Assembly (NCBI RefSeq): GCF_014235845.1
Contig: NZ_JACJUQ010000011.1
Span: 1 to 64,000 of the forward strand
Length of the DNA: 64,000 nt
Source of the DNA: Pontivivens nitratireducens
Lineage (GTDB): Bacteria > Pseudomonadota > Alphaproteobacteria > Rhodobacterales > Rhodobacteraceae
Direction of reading: 5' to 3'
This document shows positions 7,334 to 17,505 of this stretch, piece by piece. The first letter of the stretch is position 1, and every line of letters begins with the position of its first letter. Both the position numbers and the translations under genes were made by a program. Under the pieces are notes generated by a model. That model saw only the letters and a list, made by a program, of their open reading frames with translations. It was not told the DNA's origin and made no database searches.

Positions 7334-7645
7334 TCAGTGGGTCCAGGCGCCTCGCCGGTCATGGGCGAAATTGTCGCCGTAACCGCGATTTCTGATGTTC
7401 GGCTTGCGTTTCTTGGGCTCCATGACCTGATGCGGAATTCCGTGCCGCCGTGCATACTCGATAGCCGCCTCGCGGGTGTCGAACTGCATATGTACCTGAC
7501 CGTTCGTATCCCCCGATCCCTGCCAGCCCATCAAGGGATCACGTCTTTTGGCCTGAGCGGCTTCGAATTCCAGAACCCAGTGGTTCAGATTCGCCGTTCC
7601 GGAGGTCATTGCGGCTCTCGCTGGCTGATAGATACGGGCAAACAT
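7334..7645 (-). CDS. ETC complex I subunit, NDUFS4-like
   Basis: Small accessory subunit of NADH:ubiquinone oxidoreductase in alphaproteobacteria, equivalent to mitochondrial NDUFS4 (18 kDa/AQDQ), located on the matrix-side arm. At 103 residues it has the expected length. It starts MFARIYQPARAAMTSGTANL and carries the family core NHWVLEFEAA, then DPLMGWQGSGDTNGQVHMQF and AAIEYARRHGIPHQV. The C-terminus is basic (EPKKRKPNIRNRGYGDNF). tRNA-Arg follows by 9 bp, so the two may be cotranscribed. The other nuo genes are not in this window. Confidence 0.92.
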   Translation of the reverse strand: MFARIYQPARAAMTSGTANLNHWVLEFEAAQAKRRDPLMGWQGSGDTNGQVHMQFDTREAAIEYARRHGIPHQVMEPKKRKPNIRNRGYGDNFAHDRRGAWTH

Positions 7646-7692
7646 GGATCATATCCCAATTAGAATTCCGCTATAGGGTATGTGCAAAAAAT

Positions 7693-7716
7693 AACGCCCG
7701 CGCAAGGGGCGCGGGC
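7693..7716 (-). terminator. Rho-independent terminator of the small secreted-protein gene
   Basis: On the minus strand CGCCCGCGCC and GCGCGGGCG form a long GC stem around a short loop, followed by TTATTTTTTGC. It lies about 50 bp after the stop of the 71-residue gene and reads in that gene's direction. Confidence 0.8.
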
Positions 7717-7766
7717 GTGATGTGGATTGGAAATGTCTTGCACGCATTCCGGCGCGCCTGCTGTCT

Positions 7767-7982
7767 TCAATTGGCCGATGCGACGACAAAGCCACGCTCG
7801 ACGTTGCTTTGCTGGGTCATGTAGAGCGTATCAAGGTAACCGCTGCCCGCTGCGCCGACACCGTTGGTAAAGGCAGAGGCCACGGCGGCCAGTTCTGCTT
7901 CCGCCGGTCTGGGGGCGGTTGTCGCAATGATCAAAGTGAAAAGAGCAGACAAGCCGAACAGGGCGTTCACAAGGGTACGCAT
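7767..7982 (-). CDS. Small secreted hypothetical protein (71 aa)
   Basis: The ATG at 7982 has a GGAG ribosome site at proper spacing (GGAGTGTATAATG); an upstream in-frame ATG adds four residues without a better site. Residues 1-30 form a signal peptide (MRTLVNALFGLSALFTLIIA then TTAPRPAEA), leaving about 41 mature residues, LAAVASAFTNGVGAAGSGYL and onward, rich in small residues. No domain is recognised. The gene has its own terminator and an AT-rich upstream region, so it is probably a real single-gene transcript. Function unknown. Confidence 0.65.
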   Translation of the reverse strand: MRTLVNALFGLSALFTLIIATTAPRPAEAELAAVASAFTNGVGAAGSGYLDTLYMTQQSNVERGFVVASAN

Positions 7983-7994
7983 TATACACTCCAT

Positions 7995-8422
7995 TGAAAT
8001 AACATAATTTATTCGTTGTATGCAGTATCAACTCGGCATCCCTCGGCAAGTTCCCGCCGATTCAGAAAAAGAATCATTTCAAATGAATTTTCTGCAATTG
8101 CCGCGCAAATTTCCCGCCATGGAATTCCGCCACGGAATAAAGCCGTTGAATACGGTTCGTGGAATGTATCGGAAGACGTTTCGACCGAAACGTGAGAACA
8201 AGACGCCGTCGATCCCTGACAAGGGAGCGTGGGTGGGTGGTGGTATTGTCAGACACCGACGGCTCTGCTGCTTGCACTTCAGAACATAGGGGGGCGCCGC
8301 ACTCTGACAATTCGCTTTTTGCAATAGATCGATTCAATTTTAGTCATTACCGGAGGCCGCGCCGGTGATTGAAGCATGTGCAATCCTCGCTATATCTCAT
8401 CTGTGCAGCCGAGGGGAAAAAC
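7995..8422. other. 428-bp intergenic region upstream of uvrB
   Basis: Divergent upstream region for the small secreted-protein gene (minus) and uvrB (plus). It is AT-rich near 7995-8020 (CATAATTTATTCGTTGTATG), where minus-strand promoter elements are likely. An alphaproteobacterial SOS box of the GTTC-N7-GTTC type was sought and not found. Open frames here show no family features. Confidence 0.5.
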
Positions 8423-10606
8423 ATGAACGACACCATCACGCTTCCTGAAGTCGTCCGCCCCGAACAGCCGAAGCTGGAGGGTGGACGCAAATTCGTGATG
8501 CGAACCGACTTCTCCCCCGCCGGTGATCAACCCACGGCGATTGTCGAGCTTTCAGACGGGGTGAAGGCCGGCGAACAGGATCAGGTTCTGCTGGGTGCCA
8601 CGGGTACAGGCAAGACGTTCACCATGGCCAAGGTCATCGAGGAGACGCAGCGCCCCGCCATCATCCTCGCCCCCAACAAGACGCTCGCGGCGCAGCTCTA
8701 CGGTGAGTTCAAGGGGTTTTTCCCGGACAACGCTGTCGAGTATTTCGTCAGCTACTACGATTATTACCAGCCGGAGGCCTATGTCGCCCGCTCCGACACC
8801 TATATCGAGAAGGAATCGCAGATAAACGAGCAGATCGACCGGATGCGCCATTCAGCCACGCGCGCCCTGCTCGAACGCGACGACGTGATTATCGTGGCAT
8901 CGGTGTCGTGCATCTACGGCATCGGCTCGGTCGAGACTTACAGCGCGATGACGCAAGATGTCGTCGTCGGGCAAAGCTATGACCAGCGCAAGGTCATGGC
9001 CGATCTGGTCGCCCAGCAATACAAGCGCAACGACGCTGCCTTTCAGCGCGGTTCGTTTCGCGTGCGCGGCGACACCGTTGAAATCTGGCCCGCCCATATG
9101 GATGATCGCGCCTGGAAGCTCAGCTTCTTTGGCGAGGAACTGGAAAGCATCACCGAGTTCGATCCCCTGACAGGTGCGAAGACCGGCACGATGGACAAGG
9201 TCCGCATCTACGCCAATTCCCACTACGTTACCCCGCGCCCGACCATCGCGCAGGCCATCGTCGGCATCAAGAAGGAGCTGAGGCAGCGGCTCGACCAGTT
9301 GGTAAACGAGGGCAAGTTGCTGGAGGCGCAGCGCCTGGAACAACGCACCCAGTTCGATCTGGAAATGCTGGAGGCAACCGGCGTGTGCAACGGGATCGAG
9401 AACTATTCGCGCTACCTGACGGGCCGCGCGCCCGGCGAGCCGCCGCCCACCCTGTTCGAATACATCCCCGACAACGCCATCGTCTTCGCGGACGAAAGCC
9501 ATGTTTCGGTTCCGCAGATCGGCGGCATGTACAAGGGCGATTACCGGCGCAAGTTCACCTTGGCCGAGCATGGCTTCCGCCTGCCGTCCTGCATGGACAA
9601 CAGGCCGTTGAAATTCGAGGAGTGGGACGCGATGCGCCCGCAATCCATATATGTTTCGGCCACCCCTGCCGCGTGGGAGCTGGAGCAGGCGGGCGGCGTC
9701 TTTACCGAACAGGTGATCCGCCCCACCGGCCTGCTGGATCCGCCTGTCGAAATTCGGCCAGTGGAAATGCAGGTCGATGACCTGATGGACGAAATCCGCA
9801 TCGTTGCAGCGCAGGGAATGCGGGTTCTGGTGACCGTTCTGACCAAGCGCATGGCCGAGGATTTGACGGAATATTTCCACGAGCAGGGCATCCGCATTCG
9901 CTACATGCACTCGGATATCGACACGGTGGAACGGATCGAGATCCTGCGCGACCTGCGCCTGGGCGCGTTCGACGTTCTGGTGGGCATCAACCTGCTGCGT
10001 GAGGGTCTGGATATCCCCGAGTGCGGCCTCGTCGCGATTCTGGACGCGGACAAGGAAGGCTTTCTGCGCTCCGAAACCTCGCTGGTGCAGACGATCGGGC
10101 GGGCGGCTCGGAATGCCGATGGGCGCGTTATCATGTATGCCGACCGCATCACCGGCTCGATGGAGCGGGCGATAGGAGAAACCAACCGCCGACGTGAGAA
10201 ACAGCAAGCCTACAACGAGGAGCACGGAATAACGCCCGAAACCGTCAAGAAGAACGTCGATGACATTCTGGCCGGTCTCTACAAGGGCGATACAGATCAA
10301 AGCCGCATCACCGTCAAGGTGGACAAGCCGATGGTGGGCGAAAACCTGGCCGCCCATCTGGAGGCGCTGCGCAAGGATATGATCAAGGCCGCCGAGAACC
10401 TGGAATTCGAGGAAGCCGCCCGCATCCGCGATGAGGTCAAGCGTCTGGAAACGGTCGAGTTGACCATCGCGGACGATCCGCTCGCCCGGCAAAGCGCGGT
10501 GGAGCAAGCCGTCACCGAGGCGAAGAGGGCCTCCGGTCGTTCCACGGCAGGCAAGGGCGGAACTCGGCACTACAGGGGCAAGAGTCAAAAGAAATTCGGA
10601 GGGTGA
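8423..10606 (+). CDS. uvrB: Excinuclease ABC subunit B
   Basis: UvrB is the damage-verifying, helicase-like subunit of nucleotide excision repair; it receives DNA from UvrA and recruits UvrC. This copy is 727 residues, normal for alphaproteobacteria. Visible features are Walker A GATGTGKT (58-65), the damage-probing beta-hairpin [20 protein letters not shown] (about 107-126), the Walker B-like VFADESH, helicase motif V-VI sequence [11 protein letters not shown] with QTIGRAARN, and a C-terminal UVR domain ([17 protein letters not shown]) that binds UvrC. The ATG at 8423 was chosen over 8369 for its GAGGGG ribosome site and family N-terminus. It stands alone; the histidine kinase gene begins 71 bp later. 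Confidence 0.98.
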   Translation: MNDTITLPEVVRPEQPKLEGGRKFVMRTDFSPAGDQPTAIVELSDGVKAGEQDQVLLGATGTGKTFTMAKVIEETQRPAIILAPNKTLAAQLYGEFKGFFPDNAVEYFVSYYDYYQPEAYVARSDTYIEKESQINEQIDRMRHSATRALLERDDVIIVASVSCIYGIGSVETYSAMTQDVVVGQSYDQRKVMADLVAQQYKRNDAAFQRGSFRVRGDTVEIWPAHMDDRAWKLSFFGEELESITEFDPLTGAKTGTMDKVRIYANSHYVTPRPTIAQAIVGIKKELRQRLDQLVNEGKLLEAQRLEQRTQFDLEMLEATGVCNGIENYSRYLTGRAPGEPPPTLFEYIPDNAIVFADESHVSVPQIGGMYKGDYRRKFTLAEHGFRLPSCMDNRPLKFEEWDAMRPQSIYVSATPAAWELEQAGGVFTEQVIRPTGLLDPPVEIRPVEMQVDDLMDEIRIVAAQGMRVLVTVLTKRMAEDLTEYFHEQGIRIRYMHSDIDTVERIEILRDLRLGAFDVLVGINLLREGLDIPECGLVAILDADKEGFLRSETSLVQTIGRAARNADGRVIMYADRITGSMERAIGETNRRREKQQAYNEEHGITPETVKKNVDDILAGLYKGDTDQSRITVKVDKPMVGENLAAHLEALRKDMIKAAENLEFEEAARIRDEVKRLETVELTIADDPLARQSAVEQAVTEAKRASGRSTAGKGGTRHYRGKSQKKFGG

Positions 10607-10677
10607 CGTAGCGATAAGGGCTGTAAACAGCTTGTGTACGATGGCATGCTGGCCCTCAGCAGAGGGGGCGATGCGAC

Positions 10678-12441
10678 GTGCCGACGGGGGCCACAACCAC
10701 AATAGCCGAAGTCACGCGACAGATTTCCGTGCTGAACAGCGATATGAGGTTTCGCGTCCCGGCAACGACCGTGATGCTGATCATTTTCCTGTACTTCGTG
10801 GACCTGTCGGCGGCCATCTATTCAGGTGCGATCTATTATATCTGTGAGTTCATGCAGTATCGCATCGGACGCAAATACATCAAGAATCCCAGCAAAGAAC
10901 ATTACGCCCAGATGATGATCGCTTCGACCCTCGCGGTCAGCAGTGTCCTGTTGCCGGTCGTCATGATGTGGCATCTGGGGACCATGTATCCGCGCGTGAT
11001 ATGCGTCACGATCCTGACGGCGACATTCCTGCATGTTGCACTGATCCGTTCCCCCCATTTGCGATTCGCTGTCGTCACGGCCATCCCGTTGATCTGTGCC
11101 TTCTACTATTTGATAGTGCTGCAATATTTTGAGAGAAACGATGTCGTGGTTTTGCTCGTAAGCCTGCTGGGCGTGACCGCATTCAACGCGTATTTCATGT
11201 TGGCAGTGTTTACCTACAACCGCTTCCAACGCGCCTTGCTGATTGCCAGCGATACCGCACGGGCGGCGAGCACCTCGAAAAGTCAGTTCCTCGCCACGAT
11301 GAGTCATGAGTTGCGCACCCCGCTGAACGCGATCATGGGTGTCAGCCAATTGTTGCACGATCAACCGCACCATCCCGCCTCCGCGGTTCGCATCGCGGCG
11401 CTGCAACGGGCATCGTTCAGCCTCAAGGCCCTGGTGGACGACGTGCTGGACCTGACGCGGATCGAGCAGGGCATGATCGAATTGCGTCCGGTTCGCACGA
11501 ATCTGAAGGACGAGATCTCCGCCATAGCGGAGCTGCACCGGTCCGTCGCGATCTCGAAGGGGCTGTCCTTCGAACTGCGCTTCGCGCGGCATATACCACA
11601 ATACCTCGTCTTCGATCCGTTGCGGGTACGCCAATGCGCCACCAATCTGCTGAACAATGCGCTGAAGTTCACGGATCGCGGAAATGTCAGCATGACCGTC
11701 AGGACCGCGCAAGCGCAGGGTGACGAGGTCCGGGTGGAGATTGAGGTCAGCGATACGGGCATCGGTGTTCCGCCCGGAATGCGCCACCATCTGTTCGAAA
11801 GCGGATACCAGTCTGACATTCCCCCCGCCTCGCCCACTTGCCACCGTCCGAGCGGTGCCGGTCTGGGGCTGAGCATCTCGCGTATGCTCGCACGGCAAAT
11901 GGGTGGGGATATCACTTTGGTCTCGCAGATTGATGCGCAGATGGGCGCGACCTTCCGCTTTACCTTCACAGCGCAACTGGCTGGTCCCAAGCAGCCCGAC
12001 ACGACCGACACCGCCGCAAATCCCCTGACTATGGCTGTGCGAAACATCCTTGTGGTGGACGATATCGCCACCAACCGCATGGTCGCTGCCGCCTTCGTCG
12101 AGGCGGAAGGCCTCAACGCGACGCAGGCGGCAAGCGGGGCCGAGGCGCTCGATCTTCTCGCTCGGGGCCAGTTTGATCTGGTGCTGCTGGATATGAACAT
12201 GCCGCAGATGTCCGGCCTGGAAACATTTCAAGCCATCCGGGCCTCGAACACGGCATGGGCCTCGATTCCCGTGATCGCCCTGACCGCCGACGCAATGCCC
12301 GAGGACACCGCACGCTATCTGCGTGCGGGCCTCGACGGCTATCTGGCAAAACCGCTCGACAAAAGAGCCTTGCGCGCGGAAGTCTCCGCCGTCTTCGCGG
12401 GCAGGATCAACTGTGAAGATCGCAACGGACATGCACGATGA
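10678..12441 (+). CDS. Hybrid sensor histidine kinase/response regulator
   Basis: Inner-membrane two-component protein of 587 residues, starting at GTG 10678 behind AGAGGGGG. Residues about 28-180 contain five or six hydrophobic segments in an unusual membrane sensor region with no recognised ligand domain. The HisKA phosphoacceptor is His210 in FLATMSHELRTPLNAIMG. The HATPase domain has the N box NLLNNALKF, DTGIGVPPGM (G1) and GAGLGLSISRMLARQMGG (G2). A C-terminal receiver (from about 455) has the DD pair VVDDIATNR, phosphoacceptor Asp near 505 in VLLDMNMPQMSG, and KPLDK. No output domain is present, so it likely feeds a phosphotransfer protein elsewhere. Its last 35 bp overlap the convergent downstream gene. 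Signal unknown. Confidence 0.92.
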   Translation: MPTGATTTIAEVTRQISVLNSDMRFRVPATTVMLIIFLYFVDLSAAIYSGAIYYICEFMQYRIGRKYIKNPSKEHYAQMMIASTLAVSSVLLPVVMMWHLGTMYPRVICVTILTATFLHVALIRSPHLRFAVVTAIPLICAFYYLIVLQYFERNDVVVLLVSLLGVTAFNAYFMLAVFTYNRFQRALLIASDTARAASTSKSQFLATMSHELRTPLNAIMGVSQLLHDQPHHPASAVRIAALQRASFSLKALVDDVLDLTRIEQGMIELRPVRTNLKDEISAIAELHRSVAISKGLSFELRFARHIPQYLVFDPLRVRQCATNLLNNALKFTDRGNVSMTVRTAQAQGDEVRVEIEVSDTGIGVPPGMRHHLFESGYQSDIPPASPTCHRPSGAGLGLSISRMLARQMGGDITLVSQIDAQMGATFRFTFTAQLAGPKQPDTTDTAANPLTMAVRNILVVDDIATNRMVAAAFVEAEGLNATQAASGAEALDLLARGQFDLVLLDMNMPQMSGLETFQAIRASNTAWASIPVIALTADAMPEDTARYLRAGLDGYLAKPLDKRALRAEVSAVFAGRINCEDRNGHAR

Positions 12442-14686
12442 CACCGCCGCCCACCGGTTCGGACCAGGTCAGCCCGATCGCATCGGCGGCACTGCCCTGC
12501 TTGACCGCCACGCGCGGAAGGCGCCCGTCCCAGCTGGAACTGATCGCGTATGTCGGACTGACCCCATCGACCGTCAACGCACGTAAGCCGAAGGGCAGAC
12601 GCCCCGCGGTCGGAACGGTCCAGGTCGTCGCGGACCCGAACTTGGTGTAGGGCACCGCCGCAGGGTTTTGCGTCCGTATCACGACATTCTCATAGACATT
12701 GCCCGTAAAGGTCACGCCGCGCGTGCGGGTCGGGTCCAGCGTTCCCCGGTCCGTATCGACATCGTCCACACGCTGGATGATATCGCCCCCGATGGTCTTG
12801 AATGCGTTGTCAGTCACTGAAATCCCGTCGATATAGCGGTTCGGTCCGATCGGGGCGATGCGGATATAGGTAAAGCTCCTAAGCACGTCGGAACAGGTGA
12901 AGATATTGCCCGTGATCGTCAGGTTTCCATAAGGATTGTCGTTTGCCGTGTTGGCATTGTGCTCATCGGTCAGTTCGATGAACGCATTGTCGCAGTAGTT
13001 GCCGGTGAACACGGTCTTGACGTTCTTGTTGGTCAGCACGACCCCGGCGGAGCGTGCGGCGCCTTCCCCCGCATTGTCACCCTGCCACCAATGGTTGCCG
13101 ACGAACAGATGCCCACCACCGGCCACGACGGCAAAATGCAGGAATTGCACGGCGCGATTGTTGCGGATCTTCATGTCGTTCTTGTTGGTGTTGAACGCGA
13201 TGGAGGTCCGCTGTCCCACATCCTGATCGCCATCCGGTGACAGAAACTCGTTGCTCTCGATCGAGATGCCGTTGCAACCCTCCCCGATCGAGGTGATGGC
13301 CCGATCCTTGGGCCGCACGAACCAGCAATCGTGGATGTGCCAGGCTGTACCGCTTTGCGCCAGCATCACGGCGGAGGCCCGACGGTTGCACAGAAACTCG
13401 ATCTGCATCAGGCATTGCCGGTTGATCGAGGTAAATCCCGAATAGTCCAGCATGTAGCGAAACCGCGTGAAGCTGTAGGTCTGCGTGCCCGCAGCGGCAT
13501 AGAGGGGCTGGCTCAGGATCAGCTTCGCGTTCGGGATATCGACCTCGCGAACATAGACCTCACGCCCCACGCCGGTGCCCTCGACCAGGCTGCCCTGTTC
13601 GATCTGCGCGACGTTGACCACATCGGTCAGTTCCAGCGGTTTCGCGCTGTCATAGCTGGCGGAGGAGGTGGCGGTGGCGTCGTTCCAGGCGGAGGAACTG
13701 GCCGCCTCCAGATAGCCGTTGCGGATTGCGCGGCGGTTGCCGAACGTGTCGCGGTCGCCTACCGCAGCGTGCACATCCACCGGGCGCGTCAAGCGGATCT
13801 GACGGCCGCACAGGTCCAGGCTGTCATGGTCGGTAAAGGCATAGAGCGCCCCCAGCGCGCGTTCCAGCGCGACCTGTTCGTCCTGAAACGCGTCCAGATA
13901 GGTGTCGTAATTGTAGTTATGCGTCAGCGCGACCCGACCGGGTGAGGAATGCGCGATCTTTCCCGTGAACCGCACCCGCGCGTCCAGCGTCAGTTCCGAC
14001 CCGATATAGAACTCGCCCTCAGGCACCAGCAGATCGCGCCCGGCGCTGGCCGCGTCGGCCGCATAGAACGCATCCGTATCGTCGGTGACGCCATCGCCTA
14101 CCGCGCCGTAATCGCGCACGTCCACCCAATCCATCAGATTGCGCAGAAAATTGGAGGTGGCGTCCTCGATCACAATGCTCTCGATGCGCACGGAACAATT
14201 GTTGTCGCCGATCAGGTCCAGCCCGAAATGTGCCCCGGCGACATTCTGAGCCCAGACCAGATCGACCCCGCCGCGTGCGCCCTGGCCGACGATCGCGGAT
14301 ACCTCGTAGACCTCACCATAGGTTTCCAGAAAGACGGCGTCGCCGGTGCTGGGCACCGTTGCCTCTGCCCCGCCATTGGTCAGGGGATAGGCCGCGATGC
14401 GAACCGAGGGGCGATTGCCGCCGACCAGCTTGACCCGGGCGGAGACGCGCAGATAGCAACCCGGAGTGATGGCGGTCTGTTCAGTATAGCGCAGTCGCTG
14501 CACGCTGTCGGTCTTGAAGATTTCGAGGCACTCGCCGAAATCCGCACCTCCCGCCACCAATGCTGCGTTCGGGGCGTCGTCATAGGTCGCCTGACCTGCC
14601 AATCCGTCCTGACTGGACCAGACGGAGAGACCGTCGGAAAATGCGGGCGGCATCAGGTCGATACCGTCGGTGACTGCCTTGTTCAT
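12407..14686 (-). CDS. Pectate-lyase-superfamily / glycosyl hydrolase 28-related protein
   Basis: A 759-residue protein with the signature VDVRDYGAVGDGVTDDTDAF (about 188-207) that begins the right-handed beta-helix of the pectate lyase 3/GH28-like superfamily, used by polysaccharide-cleaving enzymes, tail spikes and alginate-type epimerases. Residues 1-180 form a separate domain resembling a carbohydrate-binding module. Asn-rich rungs such as IRNNRAVQFLHF, FVGNHWWQGDN and LTITGNIFTCSD continue to about 680. No N-terminal signal peptide is obvious, so any export would be non-classical (for example type I secretion) or it is cytoplasmic. Its start is preceded by AAGGA buried in a strong hairpin. 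No phage genes are nearby. Substrate unknown. Confidence 0.75.
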   Translation of the reverse strand: MNKAVTDGIDLMPPAFSDGLSVWSSQDGLAGQATYDDAPNAALVAGGADFGECLEIFKTDSVQRLRYTEQTAITPGCYLRVSARVKLVGGNRPSVRIAAYPLTNGGAEATVPSTGDAVFLETYGEVYEVSAIVGQGARGGVDLVWAQNVAGAHFGLDLIGDNNCSVRIESIVIEDATSNFLRNLMDWVDVRDYGAVGDGVTDDTDAFYAADAASAGRDLLVPEGEFYIGSELTLDARVRFTGKIAHSSPGRVALTHNYNYDTYLDAFQDEQVALERALGALYAFTDHDSLDLCGRQIRLTRPVDVHAAVGDRDTFGNRRAIRNGYLEAASSSAWNDATATSSASYDSAKPLELTDVVNVAQIEQGSLVEGTGVGREVYVREVDIPNAKLILSQPLYAAAGTQTYSFTRFRYMLDYSGFTSINRQCLMQIEFLCNRRASAVMLAQSGTAWHIHDCWFVRPKDRAITSIGEGCNGISIESNEFLSPDGDQDVGQRTSIAFNTNKNDMKIRNNRAVQFLHFAVVAGGGHLFVGNHWWQGDNAGEGAARSAGVVLTNKNVKTVFTGNYCDNAFIELTDEHNANTANDNPYGNLTITGNIFTCSDVLRSFTYIRIAPIGPNRYIDGISVTDNAFKTIGGDIIQRVDDVDTDRGTLDPTRTRGVTFTGNVYENVVIRTQNPAAVPYTKFGSATTWTVPTAGRLPFGLRALTVDGVSPTYAISSSWDGRLPRVAVKQGSAADAIGLTWSEPVGGGVIVHVRCDLHS

Positions 14687-14691
14687 CGATC

Positions 14692-14723
14692 AAATCCTTT
14701 CGCCCGACGGGCGCGAAGGATTT
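14692..14723 (-). promoter_or_regulatory. 5' hairpin sequestering the ribosome site (possible RNA thermometer or translational switch)
   Basis: On the minus strand, immediately upstream of the start at 14686, AAATCCTTCGC pairs with GCG-A-AAGGATTT: 11 base pairs with one bulged A around a 9-nt loop. The downstream arm contains the only Shine-Dalgarno-like sequence, AAGGA, placed 8 nt before ATG. The ribosome site is therefore fully base-paired in the predicted RNA. No terminator function is likely because no T tract follows. Confidence 0.6.
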
Positions 14724-14840
14724 GAAGTGGAAATCGGTATCGCGCCGACTGTGCCGGTGCTGAAAATCTCCACTGAAAAATATCACCGGACGAATCCGGC
14801 GAATGTCTTTGTCGCATATGCCCGTTAACGTGTGGTTAAT

Positions 14841-15242
14841 TCAGGCTCCGGTTCCACTTTCGGACAGCAGTCGAACGCCGTTGATCCGCCAGATTCCGTC
14901 CACTTGCACCACTTCGTATTCAGCGACGTAACTGCGCGTGTCTCCTCCCAGCACGACCTGTTGGAAGAACCTTTCACCCTCCTGCCGTAACAGTGAGAAC
15001 CGAATGGAGGCGGGCCGCCAGACCATCGGATAACCCTCCCGTATCATTGCGCCAAAACCGTCGGCGGTGCCAAACATGTTCTGGATCATGGGTGAGGCAT
15101 GCGCGAACGCCGCATCGAAATCATCGCGCTGAAAGGCGTCGATCTGCTGGGCAATCACGTCGCGTACTGCCGCCTCATCCGCCCGTGCCGCACCGGGCAG
15201 CATCAGCGCGAGCACGACGATCAGTCCGAGTAGTATGCGCAT
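14841..15242 (-). CDS. DUF4864 domain secreted protein
   Basis: A 133-residue protein starting at ATG 15242 (MRILLGLIVVLALMLPGAARA signal peptide, about 21 residues). The mature part has the NTF2/SnoaL-like pattern of DUF4864: VRDVIAQQIDAFQRDDFDAA, FAHASPMIQNMFG, and the ending YEVVQVDGIWRINGVRLL. Predicted to be periplasmic. Function of the family is not established. It is flanked by the pectate-lyase-like gene and lysK on the same strand with gaps above 90 bp, so cotranscription is uncertain. Confidence 0.8.
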   Translation of the reverse strand: MRILLGLIVVLALMLPGAARADEAAVRDVIAQQIDAFQRDDFDAAFAHASPMIQNMFGTADGFGAMIREGYPMVWRPASIRFSLLRQEGERFFQQVVLGGDTRSYVAEYEVVQVDGIWRINGVRLLSESGTGA

Positions 15243-15345
15243 GACGATCCTCCTCCGGTGCTTCGATAGCATGCCGCAGCGAAGCGCCCGACAGTATCGA
15301 AACTCTATGGAATCTACGCGCCACCACTCCCGTTTGTTTCACGGC

Positions 15346-16929
15346 TCAGTTGGTGACGAAGACCCCGTTCAGCGCCTGATCAATCAGGGCCACCGTTTCA
15401 TTCACGCCGTAGAGCGCCACGAACCCGCCGAAACGGGGTCCCTGGCTTGCCCCCAGCAGCACCTCGTAGATCGCCGCGAACCACGCGCGCAGCGGCTCGA
15501 ACCCGTGCGCCTTGCCAACGGCGAAGACCTCGGATTGCAATGCTTCCGCCTCCACCGGCCCGTCCCACGCCGCCAGTCGTTCGCGCAGATCGCTCAGCGC
15601 GGCGCGCTCTTGCTCGGTGGGCAAGCGGTAGACCTTGGCAGGTTTCACGAAGTCCTGGAAATAGCGCACCGCGTGGGCTGCGGCGCGGTCCAGCCCGGGA
15701 TGGCTCTCAGCTGACGCATTCGGCGCATATTTGCGGATAAAGCCCCACAGAACGTCCTTGTCCTCGGCATTCGCGACCGAGGCGAGGTTCAGCAGCATCG
15801 AGAACGTCACCTCCATGTCGCTGACCGGCACCGCGCTGCCATGGATATGGTGCACGGGATTGTTCAACCGCTGGGCGTCGTCCTGATCCACATAGGCGCG
15901 CAGATGCTGGTGATATTCATCCTCCGCCTTGGGGATCACATCGAAATGCAACCGCTTCGCGGTCTTCGGCTTTTGGTACATGAACAGCGACAGGCTTTCG
16001 GGGCTGGCATAGGTCAGCCAATCCTCCATGCTCAGGCCATTGCCCTTGGACTTCGAAATCTTCTGCCCTGCGGCATCGAGGAACAACTCATAAGTCAGCG
16101 TTTCGGGCAGCGGCTCACCCAGGGCTGCACAGATCTTCTTGGCCTGTGTGACACTGTCGATCAGATCCTTGCCCGACATTTCGTAATCGACGCCCAGTGC
16201 GGCCCAGCGCATCGCCCAGTCCGGCTTCCACTGCATCTTGACGTGGCCGCCGGTAACGGGGATTTCCACGCGCTCGCCATCCGGCTCGGCATAGACGATG
16301 GTGCCCTTGGCCACGTTGCGTTCCAGCGTCGGAACCTGCAGGACATGGCCCGTCTTGGGCGACACCGGCAGGAACGGAGAATAGGTCGCGCGGCGTTCTT
16401 CCCCCAAAGTGGGCAGCATGATCGACAGCAGTTTGTCGAACCGCTCCAGCGCGCGCTGCAACATCTCATCGAAGCGGCCCGACAGGTAATAATCGGTGGA
16501 GGAGGCGAATTCGTAGTCGAACCCGTAGGAATCGAGGAACGCCATAAGCCGCGCGTTGTTGTGCGCCCCGAAACTGTCATGCGTGCCGAACGGATCGCGC
16601 ACGCGGGTCAGCGGCAGGTTCAGATCCTGCTCCAGCACTTCGCCATTCGGTATGTTCGTGGGCACCTTGCGCAGACCGTCCATATCGTCCGAGAAGCAAA
16701 GCAGCTTCGTCGGGATGTCCGACAGCGTCTCGAACGCCTGACGCACCATGGTGGTGCGCGCAACCTCCCCGAACGTGCCGATATGGGGCAGACCGGACGG
16801 GCCGTAGCCTGTCTCGAACAGGACGAAGCCCTTTTGAGGCGGCTTTTTCTCGAACCGTTTGACCAGCTTGCGCGCCTCCTCGAAGGGCCAGGCCTTGGAT
16901 GTCAGTGCAAGTTCTGCGAGGTCGGTCAT
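15346..16929 (-). CDS. lysK: Lysyl-tRNA synthetase, class I
   Basis: Charges tRNA-Lys. This is the archaeal-type class I enzyme typical of alphaproteobacteria, not the class II LysS. It is 527 residues from ATG 16929, which is preceded by GGAG; upstream ATG codons lack a ribosome site. The class I HIGH-type motif is [13 protein letters not shown] (near residue 48), and the KMSKS equivalent is [12 protein letters not shown] (near 290). The tRNA-binding alpha-helical C-terminal region follows to the end, [18 protein letters not shown]. It is divergent from the TerB-like gene, with a 90-bp shared upstream region. Confidence 0.97.
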   Translation of the reverse strand: MTDLAELALTSKAWPFEEARKLVKRFEKKPPQKGFVLFETGYGPSGLPHIGTFGEVARTTMVRQAFETLSDIPTKLLCFSDDMDGLRKVPTNIPNGEVLEQDLNLPLTRVRDPFGTHDSFGAHNNARLMAFLDSYGFDYEFASSTDYYLSGRFDEMLQRALERFDKLLSIMLPTLGEERRATYSPFLPVSPKTGHVLQVPTLERNVAKGTIVYAEPDGERVEIPVTGGHVKMQWKPDWAMRWAALGVDYEMSGKDLIDSVTQAKKICAALGEPLPETLTYELFLDAAGQKISKSKGNGLSMEDWLTYASPESLSLFMYQKPKTAKRLHFDVIPKAEDEYHQHLRAYVDQDDAQRLNNPVHHIHGSAVPVSDMEVTFSMLLNLASVANAEDKDVLWGFIRKYAPNASAESHPGLDRAAAHAVRYFQDFVKPAKVYRLPTEQERAALSDLRERLAAWDGPVEAEALQSEVFAVGKAHGFEPLRAWFAAIYEVLLGASQGPRFGGFVALYGVNETVALIDQALNGVFVTN

Positions 16930-17018
16930 CGGGTCATACTCCATGGAATGCGCGCACACCTATTGAGGGGGCGGTGCCGCGTCAATATATCGGAACTGAC
17001 CGACAACAGGAGAATTCC

Positions 17019-17438
17019 ATGACAGCTCAGCTTTCGGCGCAGGATGCGCTTGTCGCAACCATGATCGCCGTCTCTGCCGCGGATGGCGCGCTCAGCGACC
17101 GTGAAACGGATTCGATCAGACGGATGATTGCGGTGCTGCCGATCTTCGACGGCTACGATCCCGCCCATCTGCCCACGGTGGCGCAGATCGTGTTCGACCT
17201 GTTCGAGGATGAGGACGGCGTCGATGCTATGGTCGGGCTGGTGGCAGATGCGCTGCCCGGTACCCTGAACGAGACAGCCTACGCGCTGGCCTGTGATGTC
17301 GCCGCCGCCGACGGCACCGTGCAGATGGAGGAGCTGCGGCTGCTCGAAATTATCCGGCACGACATGAACGTCGATCGTCTGGTCGCCTCCGCTATCGAGC
17401 GGGGGGCCCGCGCCCGCCACGCCAGATTGCCCGGCTGA
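17019..17438 (+). CDS. TerB-family protein
   Basis: A 139-residue helical protein of the TerB/TerB-like superfamily, named for tellurite resistance but widespread with unclear function. The internal duplication with Asp-rich metal-binding turns is visible: MIAVSAADGALSDRETDSIR near the N-terminus and ACDVAAADGTVQMEELRLLE about 85 residues later. The start at 17019 has CAGGAG 6 nt upstream; the longer open frame has no such site. The cupin gene follows after 67 bp. No tellurite genes (terC, terD) are present nearby. Confidence 0.85.
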   Translation: MTAQLSAQDALVATMIAVSAADGALSDRETDSIRRMIAVLPIFDGYDPAHLPTVAQIVFDLFEDEDGVDAMVGLVADALPGTLNETAYALACDVAAADGTVQMEELRLLEIIRHDMNVDRLVASAIERGARARHARLPG

Positions 17439-17505
17439 GTTCCTGAGGGGCAGACGCGCCTCAAACGGGAATATTTTCCACGACCCGACCAAGAAGGATC
17501 CGACG

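Noticed and set aside
7995-8422. SOS (LexA) box upstream of uvrB
   Set aside because: No GTTC-N7-GTTC or close variant was found in either orientation.
8852-10702. 616-codon open frame antisense to uvrB
   Set aside because: It mirrors the full length of uvrB, whose frame carries unmistakable motifs. Long antisense frames are expected in high-GC coding DNA. The translation has no family features.
12407-14686. Phage tail-spike origin for the beta-helix protein
   Set aside because: The fold is shared with tail spikes, but there are no phage genes around it and base composition matches the core genome.
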